64,000 nt of DNA from contig NC_088299.1 in the NCBI RefSeq assembly GCF_032854445.1, positions 4,813,001-4,877,000 on the forward strand, given 5' to 3'. The notes under the pieces were generated by a model. That model was not told the origin of the DNA. It saw nothing but the letters and a program-made list of their open reading frames with translations, and did not search any database. The position numbers and the translations under genes are program-made. Source of the stretch: Liolophura sinensis. Its lineage: Eukaryota; Mollusca; Polyplacophora; Chitonida; Chitonidae. Below, piece by piece: positions 1-11,700 of the stretch (its first letter is position 1; each line of letters opens with the position of its first letter).

Positions 1-3000
1 AACATGTAAGTTGTGAGGACACATTTATTCTTGGAGAAGTGGGAAAGTTTGTAGGTAACTCACCAAAGATCAGTGGTTTAATCCAGGCAACGTGCATCAC
101 TTAATTTCTCCACACATAAAACTGACTCCCACCATGTAGTATTGAATACTTAAGCATGGCATTAAAAACAGTCAAATAGATCAATACATAAATATACATG
201 TACTAGTTGGAAAAATTGATGAAATTGGAATTTTAAGCAGTAGATTTTCTCTGAGGAATTTTGTGATTTGTGTCTATAAATGTAAAAAATGTTGAATACA
301 CTTTGTTTATTGCGTTCAGGTGATGTTAAGTTTATCAGGCTGTAATAAACCAGTTTTCAAAGTGAAAGGTAATCTGTTTTTAAAGTGAAAGGTATATTTT
401 TCTACACTTGGACACCCTGCTATGCTGGGGAATGACAAATCTGTTCAGAGTTGACATGTCAGATTATGATGGTTACTCACTGGCCAATTTAACGTTTTTA
501 TTTGTGTGAAATGTTTGCCTCAGTTAAATAGTGCACTTTACCAAACTGGGTATAACAAAGATTTAGAAAAATTTGAATATGACTCTCTATTATGTTATAT
601 GAATCATTTCTGCAGGGAGGATGGTTTATAAGGTTGTCCCCGAGTCTCAATTCTTTGCAAATATTTGTGAAAAAAATGATAATCTGTCTCGTGAAGAAGT
701 GCCTTATACCAGCTTAAGTACTCCTTAATCTCAGTTATTTTTTTATTTTGGACCAAAAAAAAAAAAAAAGAATGTGTAGTTACTGCTTAAAAAAAACAAC
801 TATTCAGCCCTTTTGAGCAATATACAGCTTTTTTGTCTTACATACTTTTTGAATTAATTGCTGTAAATGCCTTTAGTAAATAGATGTACAGTGTAAATAC
901 ATGTAGCACTGTGTTTGTCAACTGGTTTGTTAAAATTTTGGGGGGGTTTGTCTCAAAGTATTTTATTTTCACTGGTTGTGTTGTGAGTGAAGTGTAAATA
1001 GATGCATGACCTAGTGTCATTTCTGAAAAAAAAAGTGAAAAAGGAGGTTTGCCATTAGAAACATCAGATGTCTTTTTCTGGCCTTAGCCATATATATTTC
1101 CAGCTAATTGTGAAGCTTGCTTGAAAGGCTGTCAGCAGTTCACTGAGTTGTGTACATGTACTTGTATCTCTCTCTCATGTACCCTGTTGAACATTCCAAA
1201 AAACTTGATGTTATATAGCCTTAATTCTGCAGCAAACATGGTTTACTTGTGTAAATGTATGTCTTTGGAAGAAAGAAAAAGGTGTTGAGTGCAAGAGGCT
1301 TATGGTTTTTTGGGGGCTGTATGGCACTGTTACATGTAATATTATTCATCCTTGAGTACTGTAAATGACCTAAAAGTTTGTCCACAATTATATCAATTTG
1401 CTCATTTTGTTGGATACTAAGAGCTCTATTAATCTTGGAAAGTCAGTTTGAAGTTTGTTGGAAAACAGAATGGTATTCTTTTAGAAAAATGTTTCAACAG
1501 GAGAAGAAATATTTTGTGGCACTTGTTTGCCTCTAAAAAGGAGCTTTTTTTCATGGGGAAATTTTTTGATCCTGTATGGTAATCAAATATTTGGAAAAAC
1601 CTGAGGGGACCATCAGTCGCCATTTGGGAGGAATTTCAATGGTTTGGATTGGTCAGTGTGGATCTTATTACCATGGCAACAGCAGTTTACAACTGGTTCT
1701 TTGGCTATGGCTCCGTTGAGGTTACCAAAGTGTTAAGGCTGAGGAATGGTTGGAATCCTGTAAAGGCGTATCTGACATGAGCTGGTTGTAATCAGATATG
1801 ACAGATGTGGGCTAAGTTGGCAAACCTGGCTTTCACCGCTCTAGATAACATCTGAAAGTGTTGGCTATAGGGCTCACCTAAACACTGTAATATCTAGTAT
1901 GTACAAGTACACCCTCCAAAAATCCTATATGGGTGATTGAAAGTAAGAAGGAAAACTGTGATCTACTGAACTGTTTTATTTTTTAAAATTTTTGAGAATT
2001 AGCCTGAAGTCAGCCTGAAAACTAAAATTCCTTTGTTGAAACTATACATACATGTATCTCCGGAGTGAACATGTGTGTACCATATAATATGTCATCAACA
2101 AGTGGTTCTAATACTCCAAGTGTAAACCATGGGGGATAAAATGAAAGGAACAGGTTCTGATCTTGCATTGGTTAAAAAAAAATTGACTTTCATTCTGTAG
2201 GAAACAAGTAACATTTAATGACAGTCTTTTGATATATGAAATGTCCTTGACATTACCTTATGTTGCATTTCTTTGACATCCTTGCAATGTTTTCGACATC
2301 CTCATACTTCTTCTGTACTTAAATATTTTTGGTCCAAATATTTATCTTAATTATAGATATATATCCTGCAGTTACTATTGATAAAAGGAACAGAGTTTAT
2401 AAATATAGTGCACTGGTAATCAAAGGGTTATCGTAATCAAAGGGTTATCGGTGCGTATGTTCTCGTATTTTATTATTTATAATCTGCAGCTAAGCAAGAT
2501 GAAATAACATAGTTAAGGGACTAGTAAAGGCTGATCTTAAAAAGTTCTTTATTTGCATGACCTAACCTCAGGAAAATTAGTTAGATTGGTAGGGATTTTA
2601 TGTATGCTAGCCAGTGAAAAGATACAGATTTCAAAGAAACTATGCAACATTGTGAGAAAGACTCCCCAAAAATTTTTATCAAAAGCTCAGTAAGAAACCT
2701 GCAACAGAGTTTTAACTGGGTTGTGAGAGTATTATGCCAAACAAACATTTTTTTAATGATGGCCTTCTGAGATACATGTATGTGTACATCATCATGTAAT
2801 TGGAAGTGATATACACTGTGATCTAATAAGCTGAAATTAGTCCTGAATATAGGTCAGTGATTTCTCTTCTACATGTAAATGTATACCTAATGAACCCAAT
2901 TGTTAATTAAATGTACATTTTATTACCTGACTAAAGCCAGTGCGGCCTTGTTGTATAAACATAAAACCTCAATATAAACAAGATCTAAAATAAAGTACGT

Positions 3001-3757
3001 GCATGTCATCATCTAAAATGCCATTTTATGTTGATTCCAAATGTGGTTTTCATAATATCCTTTTGTTTTACATTTTTTTTGGTTTTCTGTGAATACAATT
3101 GAAATAAATATTGAGATTTTGCAGTGGACTTTTTGGACCATATTGTTGTCGTGCTGCTCTAAACATATGCTCTGATAGCATCTTTGTTCAGCATGAATAG
3201 ACATGTACATTTGTCCACTGTAGAATAGTTCTTCATGTATTTAGTGTTGAAATGTTACAGTTAAGAGCATGCTTACATGTAAAAGATTAAAATCAATTTT
3301 TGACTTCTGTGTGCCTCAGTGTGTTCAAAAGGGTCCAAAGAGTCAACCATAGGACCTTATTGTTTTTTTTTTTGTGTATTTTATTTATCGTCAAAAAAAC
3401 AACAACAACAACATGATAACCATATTTTTCTATTTGCATGAAATAACTTTTCAGATAATGTGTACTTTGCATACGGATGACCTGTTCTTTCAGTTATGGC
3501 CTTATATTTCTAGGTGTCTATTATTTTGACTTCTCTTTCACAACTTAAGTTGGTGCATTGTTAGAAAAATTTTCCATTTATCTGCCTAATCATTTTAAGG
3601 TCATGAGCATCATGCTACTGGAGTCTGCAGGCAGTTGCAAATGTACAGCTATATGTATTGTGTAAGAACTACATATATGTAAAATACACGGAGAGGCCTG
3701 ACTGACAACCACATGTACATTTGCATGTAGAGACATCACTGAAGCTTACTTTGGCAT
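1..3757. other. Non-coding AT-rich stretch upstream of first identified CLCN7 exon
   Basis: No exon of either gene is recognisable here and open frames are short and unlike known proteins. The window opens with a sequence that matches a splice donor (GTAAGT at 6-11), so it could begin inside a first intron, but the preceding exon is outside the window. A copy of a second SINE-like family lies near 40-193. A short higher-complexity patch at about 1615-1830 holds an ATTGG box, an RFX/X-box-like inverted motif and an ATG in good context (see findings). Most likely upstream or first-intron DNA of CLCN7. Confidence 0.5.
40..193 (+). repeat. SINE-like dispersed repeat, family C
   Basis: Shares blocks with copies near 17395-17520 and 48065-48242, including the word CATAAAACTGAC preceded by a TTTCTCC/TTTCCTCC tract and followed by a tail with AAACAGTCAAATA. 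No internal RNA polymerase III boxes are clear in this copy. It is diverged from the others, so the ends are approximate. Confidence 0.5.
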
Positions 3758-5550
3758 GATTGTTTGTTGACAGTCCATGGTATTGTGCCAGCATAAAGTG
3801 AAGATGGAGCTACATGTAACTCAGTTATGTCCATGATTGTTTGTTGACAATCCATGGTATTGTGCCAGCGTAAAGTGAAGGTGGAGCTACATGTAACTCA
3901 GTTATGTCCATGATTGATTGTTGACAGTCCATGGTATTGTGACAGCGTAGAGTGAAGATGGAGCTACATGTAACTCAGTTATGTCCATGATTGTTTGTTG
4001 ACAGTCCATGGTATTGTGCCAGCATAAAGTGAAGATGGAGCTACATGTAACTCAGTTATGTCCATGATTGATTGTTGACAATCCATGGTATTGTGCCAGC
4101 GTAAAGTGAAGGTGGAGCTACATGTAACTCAGTTATGTCCATGATTGATTGTTGACAATCCATGGTATTGTGCCAGCGTAAAGTGAAGGTGGAGCTACAT
4201 GTAACTCAGTTATGTCCATGGTTGTTTGTTGACAATCCATGCTATTGTGACAGCGTAAAGTGAAGATGGAGCTACATGTAACTCAATTGTGTCAATGATT
4301 GTTTGTTGACAGTCCATGGTATTGTGCCAGCTTAAAGTGAAGATGGAGCTACATGTAACTCAGTTATGTCCATGATTGATTGTTGACAGTCCATGGTATT
4401 GTGCCAGCGTAAAGTGAAGATGGAGCTACATGTAACTCAGTTATGTCCATGGTTGTTTGTTGACAGTCCATGCTATTGTGACTGTGTAGAGTGAAGATGG
4501 AGCTACATGTAACTCAGTTATGTCCATGATTGTTTGTTGACAGTCCATGGTATTGTGCCAGCGTAAAGTGAAGATGCAGCTACATGTAACTCAGTTATGT
4601 CCATGATTGTTTGTTGACAGTCCATGCCATTGTGACAGCTTATAGTGAAGATGGAGCTACATGTAACTCAGTTATGTCTATGATTGTTTGTTGACAGTCC
4701 ACGCTATTGTGACAGTTTATAGTGAAGATGGAGATACATGTAACTCAGTTATGTCCATGATTGATTGTTGACAGTCCATGCCATTGTGACAGCTTATAGT
4801 GAAGATGGAGCTACATGTAACTCAGTTATGTCCATGATTGTTTGTTGACAGTCCATGCTATTGTGCCAGCGTACAGTGAAGATGGAGCTACATGTAACTC
4901 AGTTATGTCCATGATTGATTGTTGACAGTCAATGCCATTGTGCCAGCGTACAGTGAAGATGGAGCTACATGTAACTCAGTTATGTCCATGATTGTTTGTT
5001 GACAGTCCATGGCATTGTGACAGCTTATAGTGAAGATGGAGCTACATGTAACTCAGTTATGTCCATGATTGTTTGTTGACAGTCCATGCTATTGTGACAG
5101 CTTATAGTGAAGATGGAGCTACATGTACATGTATCTCAGTTATGTCCATGATTGATTGTTGACAGTCCATGGTATTGTGACAGCTTATAGTGAAAATGGA
5201 GCTACATGTAACTCAGTTATGTCCATGATTGATTGTTGACAGTCCATGGTATTGTGCCAGCGTAAAGTGAAGATGGAGCTACATGTAACTCAGTTATGTC
5301 CATGATTGTTTGTTGACAGTCCATGCTATTGTGGCAGTGTAGAGTGAAGATGGAGCTACATGTAACTCAGTTATGTCCATGATTGATTGTTGACAGTCCA
5401 TGGTATTGTGCCAGCGTAAAGTGAAGATGGAGCTACATGTAACTCAGTTATGCCCATGATTTTTTGTTGACAGTCCATGGTATTGTGCCAGCGTAAAGTG
5501 AAGATGGAGCTACATGTAACTCAGTTATGTCCATGATTGTTTGTTGACAG
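3758..5550 (+). repeat. 77-bp minisatellite ending at a CLCN7 splice acceptor
   Basis: Twenty-three tandem copies of a 77-bp unit start at 3758, 3835, 3912 and so on. One copy (5067) carries a 6-bp insertion. A 24th copy is cut to its first 16 bases (5535-5550). Each unit begins GATTGTTTGTTGACAG or GATTGATTGTTGACAG and ends with a CTACATGTAACTCAGTTATG block. The truncated last copy is the actual 3' splice site of the exon at 5551, so every unit carries a copy of that acceptor. In 19 of 23 units the AG is intact; in the units at 3835, 4066, 4143 and 4220 it reads AA. The unit length is not a multiple of three. Confidence 0.95.
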
Positions 5551-5712
5551 TTTATCGTAACTCCTGTGAGTGCAGATGATCAGCCGGCTTCGGGAAAGCG
5601 AGGGACGTTGGAGAAGGAGATCCCTGTGTTTGAGGAGTTGAACCATGACGCAGAGAACACAGATTCTTACAACCAGAACAGCATTACATATCTCTTGGCC
5701 AACAGATTCAGG
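5551..5712 (+). CDS. CLCN7: CLCN7 exon 1 of those visible (cytosolic N-terminus)
   Basis: 54 codons, phase 0 at both ends, acceptor TTGTTGACAG and donor GTAAGT. It encodes a hydrophilic acidic stretch with [18 protein letters not shown]. It has no ATG in a starting position, so an upstream exon is needed. Assignment rests on an open frame, good splice sites, codon quality unlike the flanks and phase agreement with the next exon. The N-terminus of CLC-7 is poorly conserved, so homology support is weak. Confidence 0.65.
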
Positions 5713-8700
5713 GTAAGTCTAATTCGCTGAGTAGGGGGCCTCTGTGGCTCAATTGGTTAGCGTGCTAGTGCAGCATAATGACCCAGGAGCCTGTGATCCA
5801 TGCAGTCATTGTGAGCTCAAGTCCAGCTCATGCTGGCTTCCTCTCCAGCTTTAGGTGGAAAGGTCTGCTAGCACCCTGCGGATGGTCATGGGTTTCCCCC
5901 TGGCTCTGCCCGGGTTCCTCCCACCATAATATTTGCTATAGTCGTATAAGTGAAATATTCTTGAGTACGGCATAAAACATAAATCAAATAAATAAATAAA
6001 CTTAATATTCGTGTATAGAGAAATTTCAGGCTGGAGAGTTCATTGCTCATCTGTGCTATACAAATATATCCATGCAGAAATTAAAGGATGGAAGAAGCGC
6101 TTGGGTTTTAGTTTTTAATAGTGTATGAGGTGACTTAACATATACATGTAAGTGCAAAAAAGGTTCTCATCTTTCTTCTTGGGGTGTAAATATAACTTCG
6201 GACTACTGTTTTCTTAATAAAATTAAGTAGCCTGCTGTACTAATATGCATAAAATAGAGGGGGTTATAAAGAAATTTTTTTCTCTCATTTTTCATCATTG
6301 TTCATTTTCTTTAAAACCATACTCTTCGTTTCATAGCATCTTTTGGTGTCTCCTTAAAGATGTGTTTCTGCAGGAAATACAAATTCTGCAAACAGCTAAT
6401 AGGCAGAACCACCATATTATGGACTACACAGCTTGGACCAGAATTGCCCTATATGTACTTGCACGTCTATGTGCAAGTATCTATGAAGGAGATTGATACT
6501 GTATAATCTCATTTTGGAAATTAAATCTCCACGTGCGTTTACCTGTGTACGTGCGTCTTTACCCATATGTGTGTTTCCAAGCGAAAAGATCGATTCTGGC
6601 TATTGACATCACAATGAAAGTGACTCTTGCTGACTACCATAATCCACTATCCTCAATCAGCGTCCACCATTCAGTGCCCTGTGATGATGAAGACCGTGCA
6701 AATGAATAAATAATTTTAATGACGATCAGGAAAGAATCAAAGCAATACTGTCCCGGCGTTATTGTTGAGCAATGATAATTAAAATGCAGTATTAATTGTT
6801 TACGGATTTACTTCAGATTGACAACCCACCTGAAAGGTTATAGGGGGCCCCCTCTAGCTCAGACAACCAAAACTCAGCTACGACTAGGAAGCCCTTGGTC
6901 AATGAGGCTGCATGCTTGAATGTGGTCCTCACTACCTCATGCTTCTAGTTTACTATCTCATTCTTCTAATTTTGGGACAGCTGCCCTGCTCATTTTAGCC
7001 AATACATATTTAATTGAAGCAGGAATATTTTGTTTCTTTTCTTTTTCATTGGGCTAGTCCATCGAATGGAAAACACATTCATGCCTTCACTTTTGCAAAC
7101 AAATGGGAGAGAGATGTAATTCTTTGCTTTCAGAGCTTCCAATATCTGTCCTAAAAATTATAAGAATTTGGATGGGTTGAAGTCAGAAAGATTGCTTAGT
7201 ATGTTTTCAGTGTGTGAGTGCTTGGGGTTTAATGTCGTACTCAACAATTTTTCGGTCATATGACGACGAAGGAATCCTTAGGTTGTGTGTAATGTGCCTC
7301 CTTGTTGCAGGACGGATTTCTACCACTCTTTTTATCTAGTGCTGCTTCACTGGGACGCCTTACCGAAGGCAAGTAAGGCGCCCCGCCAAAGCCATTATAC
7401 TGATACGGGTCAACCAGTCGTTGTGCTATTTAAAAAAGAATTTTACAAAATTAACTTTAAGAGAGAGAAAAAAAGAACTTTCTTCTTTCAAAATTTCAGA
7501 AAGAACTTTTGGGCACTTCTTTGAAGGGTCGGTTAATTTTGCCCAACAAACATATTTTTAATGCTGGCCTTAAAAGTAAATCCATCACCAAGTAGTTAGG
7601 AGTATTTATATACTGTACATCTTAATCAAGTGACAAGAGAAGGGTATAACCAGTGAGTTACTCAGACAGAGATGTACTGTGGCTGCTAAGAGCATTAGGT
7701 GACCATCTGCCAATTAGTTTTACGCCAGTCAATGTCTAATTAACCTGATTGGATAATTCATAGGTCTTGCTGTCAGTAATGGGTTACTCCTGTATATATA
7801 TAAATTGCTGAAGGGATATATGTACATGTAGACAGTGTTGCTAGAACTGATGAAAACAAAATAAAGATGGCTACTACCTGTATTAGTATGATTTATTTTG
7901 TTAATTTATTTGATTGGTGTTTTACACCATATTCCAATTTTTTTCCAACACCTTTCAGGTGTGAGGAAATCGGGCAGAGCCTTTGGGAAACCCACGTTCA
8001 TCTTCAGGCTGCTCTTATCTGCATAAGAATATATACATGTGATCATGTGAGATGGGTATGTGATAAATACAATGATCTGGCCAATTGTCCCTACCTTTGA
8101 CGGCATCCCCACCGCTGGAATATATCTGGAATGATTTCTGATGGAAATTTTGAGTAAATATAATACAGCCTTTATGACTGTACAGTCTGAGTCTGTACAG
8201 GTGGGAATATATCCATAGGCTTTGGGCCCGGCATCTACCAGACAATAACTCATCGAATTTCCCTGGATTGCCTATCGCCTATATGCAGCCTTTGTTATGG
8301 CATGATTTGCTAGCTATCTCAGTAATCCACCTCAGTGTGAAAGAGTTCGTCTGTATCTCCCTGAGGAACTATTCAAGTTGTCAGGAAGGTAGGTGTGATC
8401 GAGTCATTCACTCAGATATATCGGATATGATAATATCTATCTGATATGATAATATCTATCTGATATGATAATATCTATCTGATATGATAATATCTATCTG
8501 ATATGATAATATCTATCTGATTTGAGTGAATGTATGTATTGTTTGCATGGTTTTAAAAGGTACATGCATCTGTCTGTTTTTGAGGCAGGGCGTAATTACC
8601 ACATTCTTTATTCTCAGGTTATGGGTAAATTGTCCCCTTCAGTGTTGCGGAAAGACACGCAACCATATGGCGACTGCAAGTTGATGGTCAATATGTCACC

Positions 8701-11700
8701 GCCATACTGCTAATGCTCATCATACTTGTACATTATTGATAAATTCATACTCCTCTCTTTTGCTGGAATATCAGAAGCCAGCTACAGTTAAAACATCTCC
8801 ACCCTGGGACTAGAACACTACACCATTCATCTCGCGTGACAAAGATCACCCACGGTTCTCCAACAGCCTGTTTTGACAAGATTAGCCGTCTTGCACTTTC
8901 TGAAACGGCGCCAACACATCAGACGCTCATTTCCTTGTTTCCTCTCAACAACCCATTAGACACATGGACACTTGTTTCTTTAGGGTGAAGATTACAAGGT
9001 TCTCTTTGAAGAGTCATCTTCATAAAACGTTTTGATACTAAGGCAGTATTTAAGTTCAACATGCTTAATGCCTCGGGGACCAGTCAGTGTTGTCGGAGAA
9101 AAAGACTCAGGTCTTGCGCTGAAATCAATCTTGTGCGTTGTCTGCTTGCCGCTCCTCAGTTAGATTTTCCATGAATGGAAGCTAGTGCACACCGGGGGAA
9201 AGGTATGCCTCCAAAAGTGGCAAGAGGTTACGTGACAGAAAAGGAACCAGGAAAACGCATCTTCGAAAAAGTCTCAAGAAAGGCAGTGGGTCCGGAATTA
9301 TTCCAAATAATTACAAAACTTCAGGTAAAAAGATGTCTTTGAGACGATATCAGGAAGTGTTTTAGTCTGTATGTACATGAATGTTGTTTTCCTGATACAT
9401 GATTCCTCATGTTACAAGATCTTTTGGGAGTCTTAAATTGTGGCCTAATTATGTGTCTCTGTCTGAAATTTCCATTGACTTATGTGTTTATCTTTTATTA
9501 TTTTCAGGATTTTGGAAAGAAGATCCGGCAGTATAGTATAACAAGCGCTGACGAACCTTTGATAAGGTATAGGAAGCGGTTAATATCCAAATATGAGGTA
9601 AGACGTTTTGGATTGTCGTATTAAATCTTTGTGTAGTTGGTGTTACAGCTGGAGAAGCTTGTTTTAAAAACTTGTTCTTGCAAGATAATAAACGTTTGTG
9701 TATTTTTTTCTTTCTTCTTAATGACAGACATCGATCTATACGAACACAGTATTTAATGCTCCTGACTGTATTTAATTTAGTTATTCTAATTTCTCAACCT
9801 TTTCTAATATGAAAGAGCCACTTGTAATGCAATGTACACACCTTTTTAAGTTGAATTTTGAGACAAAAACAGCATCAGTTGGATTGGCAAGTTTTCAGGC
9901 TTCACAAAAAGTATAGTTTTATCAGTCTACACAGAATAATGACCTCAGAATATGCTTGAGTAAACGTCTTGCAAACAGGTGAATAAAGGTGAAATTTTTT
10001 ATATAATACTCATACAATGCACAAACATCTCTCTCAATGTCTGTTGAATCACTGTGTGTTGTTTTAATGAGAAACCCTAGTAATTAACACATATGATACA
10101 CTCTTAATTGAGTGTTCTGAATTGTTATCATACCACCAAGGTCAGGCAAGGTCAGACACTCTATTTGTTAGTTATTTGTGCTGTTAGCACCTGTTGTTGT
10201 GTTGTTATATGTATTTATTTGGTTGATTTGTGTTTTACGCTATATTCAAGAATATTTCACTCGTTCTGGCATTATTTTGTAAGAAAATCGGGCAGACTTG
10301 AGGTGTTGTAGCCACATACATGTTTATAGCACTATAGCACTGTTCTGTTATGTGGTAGTCACACTGTCATTGGTGATTTTTGGAAGTCAATACCTGAAGC
10401 AACAGCTGCTGTTTATGTCTATACATTTAGGCCAACCTTAAGAAATTGTTTGTTTTATGTATCCCTGACCCTGTCTGGAAAATTAGAGGTTGGGCAGTTG
10501 GGAATTTATTATTTTTTATTTTTACTTTTTCAATGAAGTTTTGCATTTTAAGGCATATGGCATTAGGAATAAAAATTTAAAAGATTTTGTGGAGGAAGGC
10601 TCAGTGAAAGTATTTGGGTAGGGATCTTTGTGGTGTGTTGCCAATGTAGGGTTACAGAAAGCAAACTTATTTTTAGAGATGCCCATTGAAGGGCTGGCAT
10701 AGTGTCACAACATGTCTATGTTGATTAAACGCATACATGTACCACCATACTGTTAAGCAGATGGCTCAGAAAAGCAGGCTGCAGCAGTACCTTGGACAGT
10801 TTATACACGCATATCTGTAAAGGCAAATTCATCCGTGTTTGTCAAAATCAGATATTAAATGTGATGTTGCCCTGCACTTCAAGCAAACAAACAAACAAAC
10901 AAACAACAGGCTACACTTGTATTGCTCCTGAACAAACAAACAAACAGACAGATAACACTTGCACGTATATGTACCTGATGCAAACTATCAAACAAACAAA
11001 CAAAAACACACCTGATGCATACTATCAAACAAATAAACAAACAAACAGATAACACTTGCACGTATATGTACCTGACGCAAACTATTAAACAAACAAACTA
11101 ACTGACAGATAACACTTGCACGTATATGTACCTGATGCAAATAAACAAATAACATTTGCATAATATGCTAGTACCTAGACATATTTCCTTTGATTGGTGA
11201 TATACATGTATAAAAGTTTTTGGGAGAGTTTTTGAATCGGCCTGTGATAAAATTTTCAGTAAATGTTGACAAGGAAAATATAAGAAACCATCAGAAAATA
11301 CTTTCAGATCCCAGTAGTGTGTATAAAGGTGCAAGAGATCTAAGCTACATGTATGTACATGTACCTTGTATAATTATACAAGATTTGACATCATTAACCC
11401 AGCTTACTGCGTAATGTTTTCACACAGTATATATATATTTTTTTGAACTTCAGTTTTGTATACTTTGTATGCAGAAAAATGCATCGCTATTCACAACAGC
11501 ATGAAATTAAAAATACTAACCTTTGATTTTATTTAAATGCAGGTTAGTGGCTTGTTCATGGCATTCTTCGTTTCACCTAAAACCAACAATTACTTTCACT
11601 GTACGTAGTGAATAATTTTCAATGCGGGTTTTGAAATTTATCAGTTAGGAAAAACGAGAAATCAAACCAACTGGTATGTCCGGTACATCTATACTTGAAG

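Noticed and set aside
3758-5550. CRISPR-like regular repeats
   Set aside because: Units are contiguous with no unique spacers, and the context is a eukaryotic intron.
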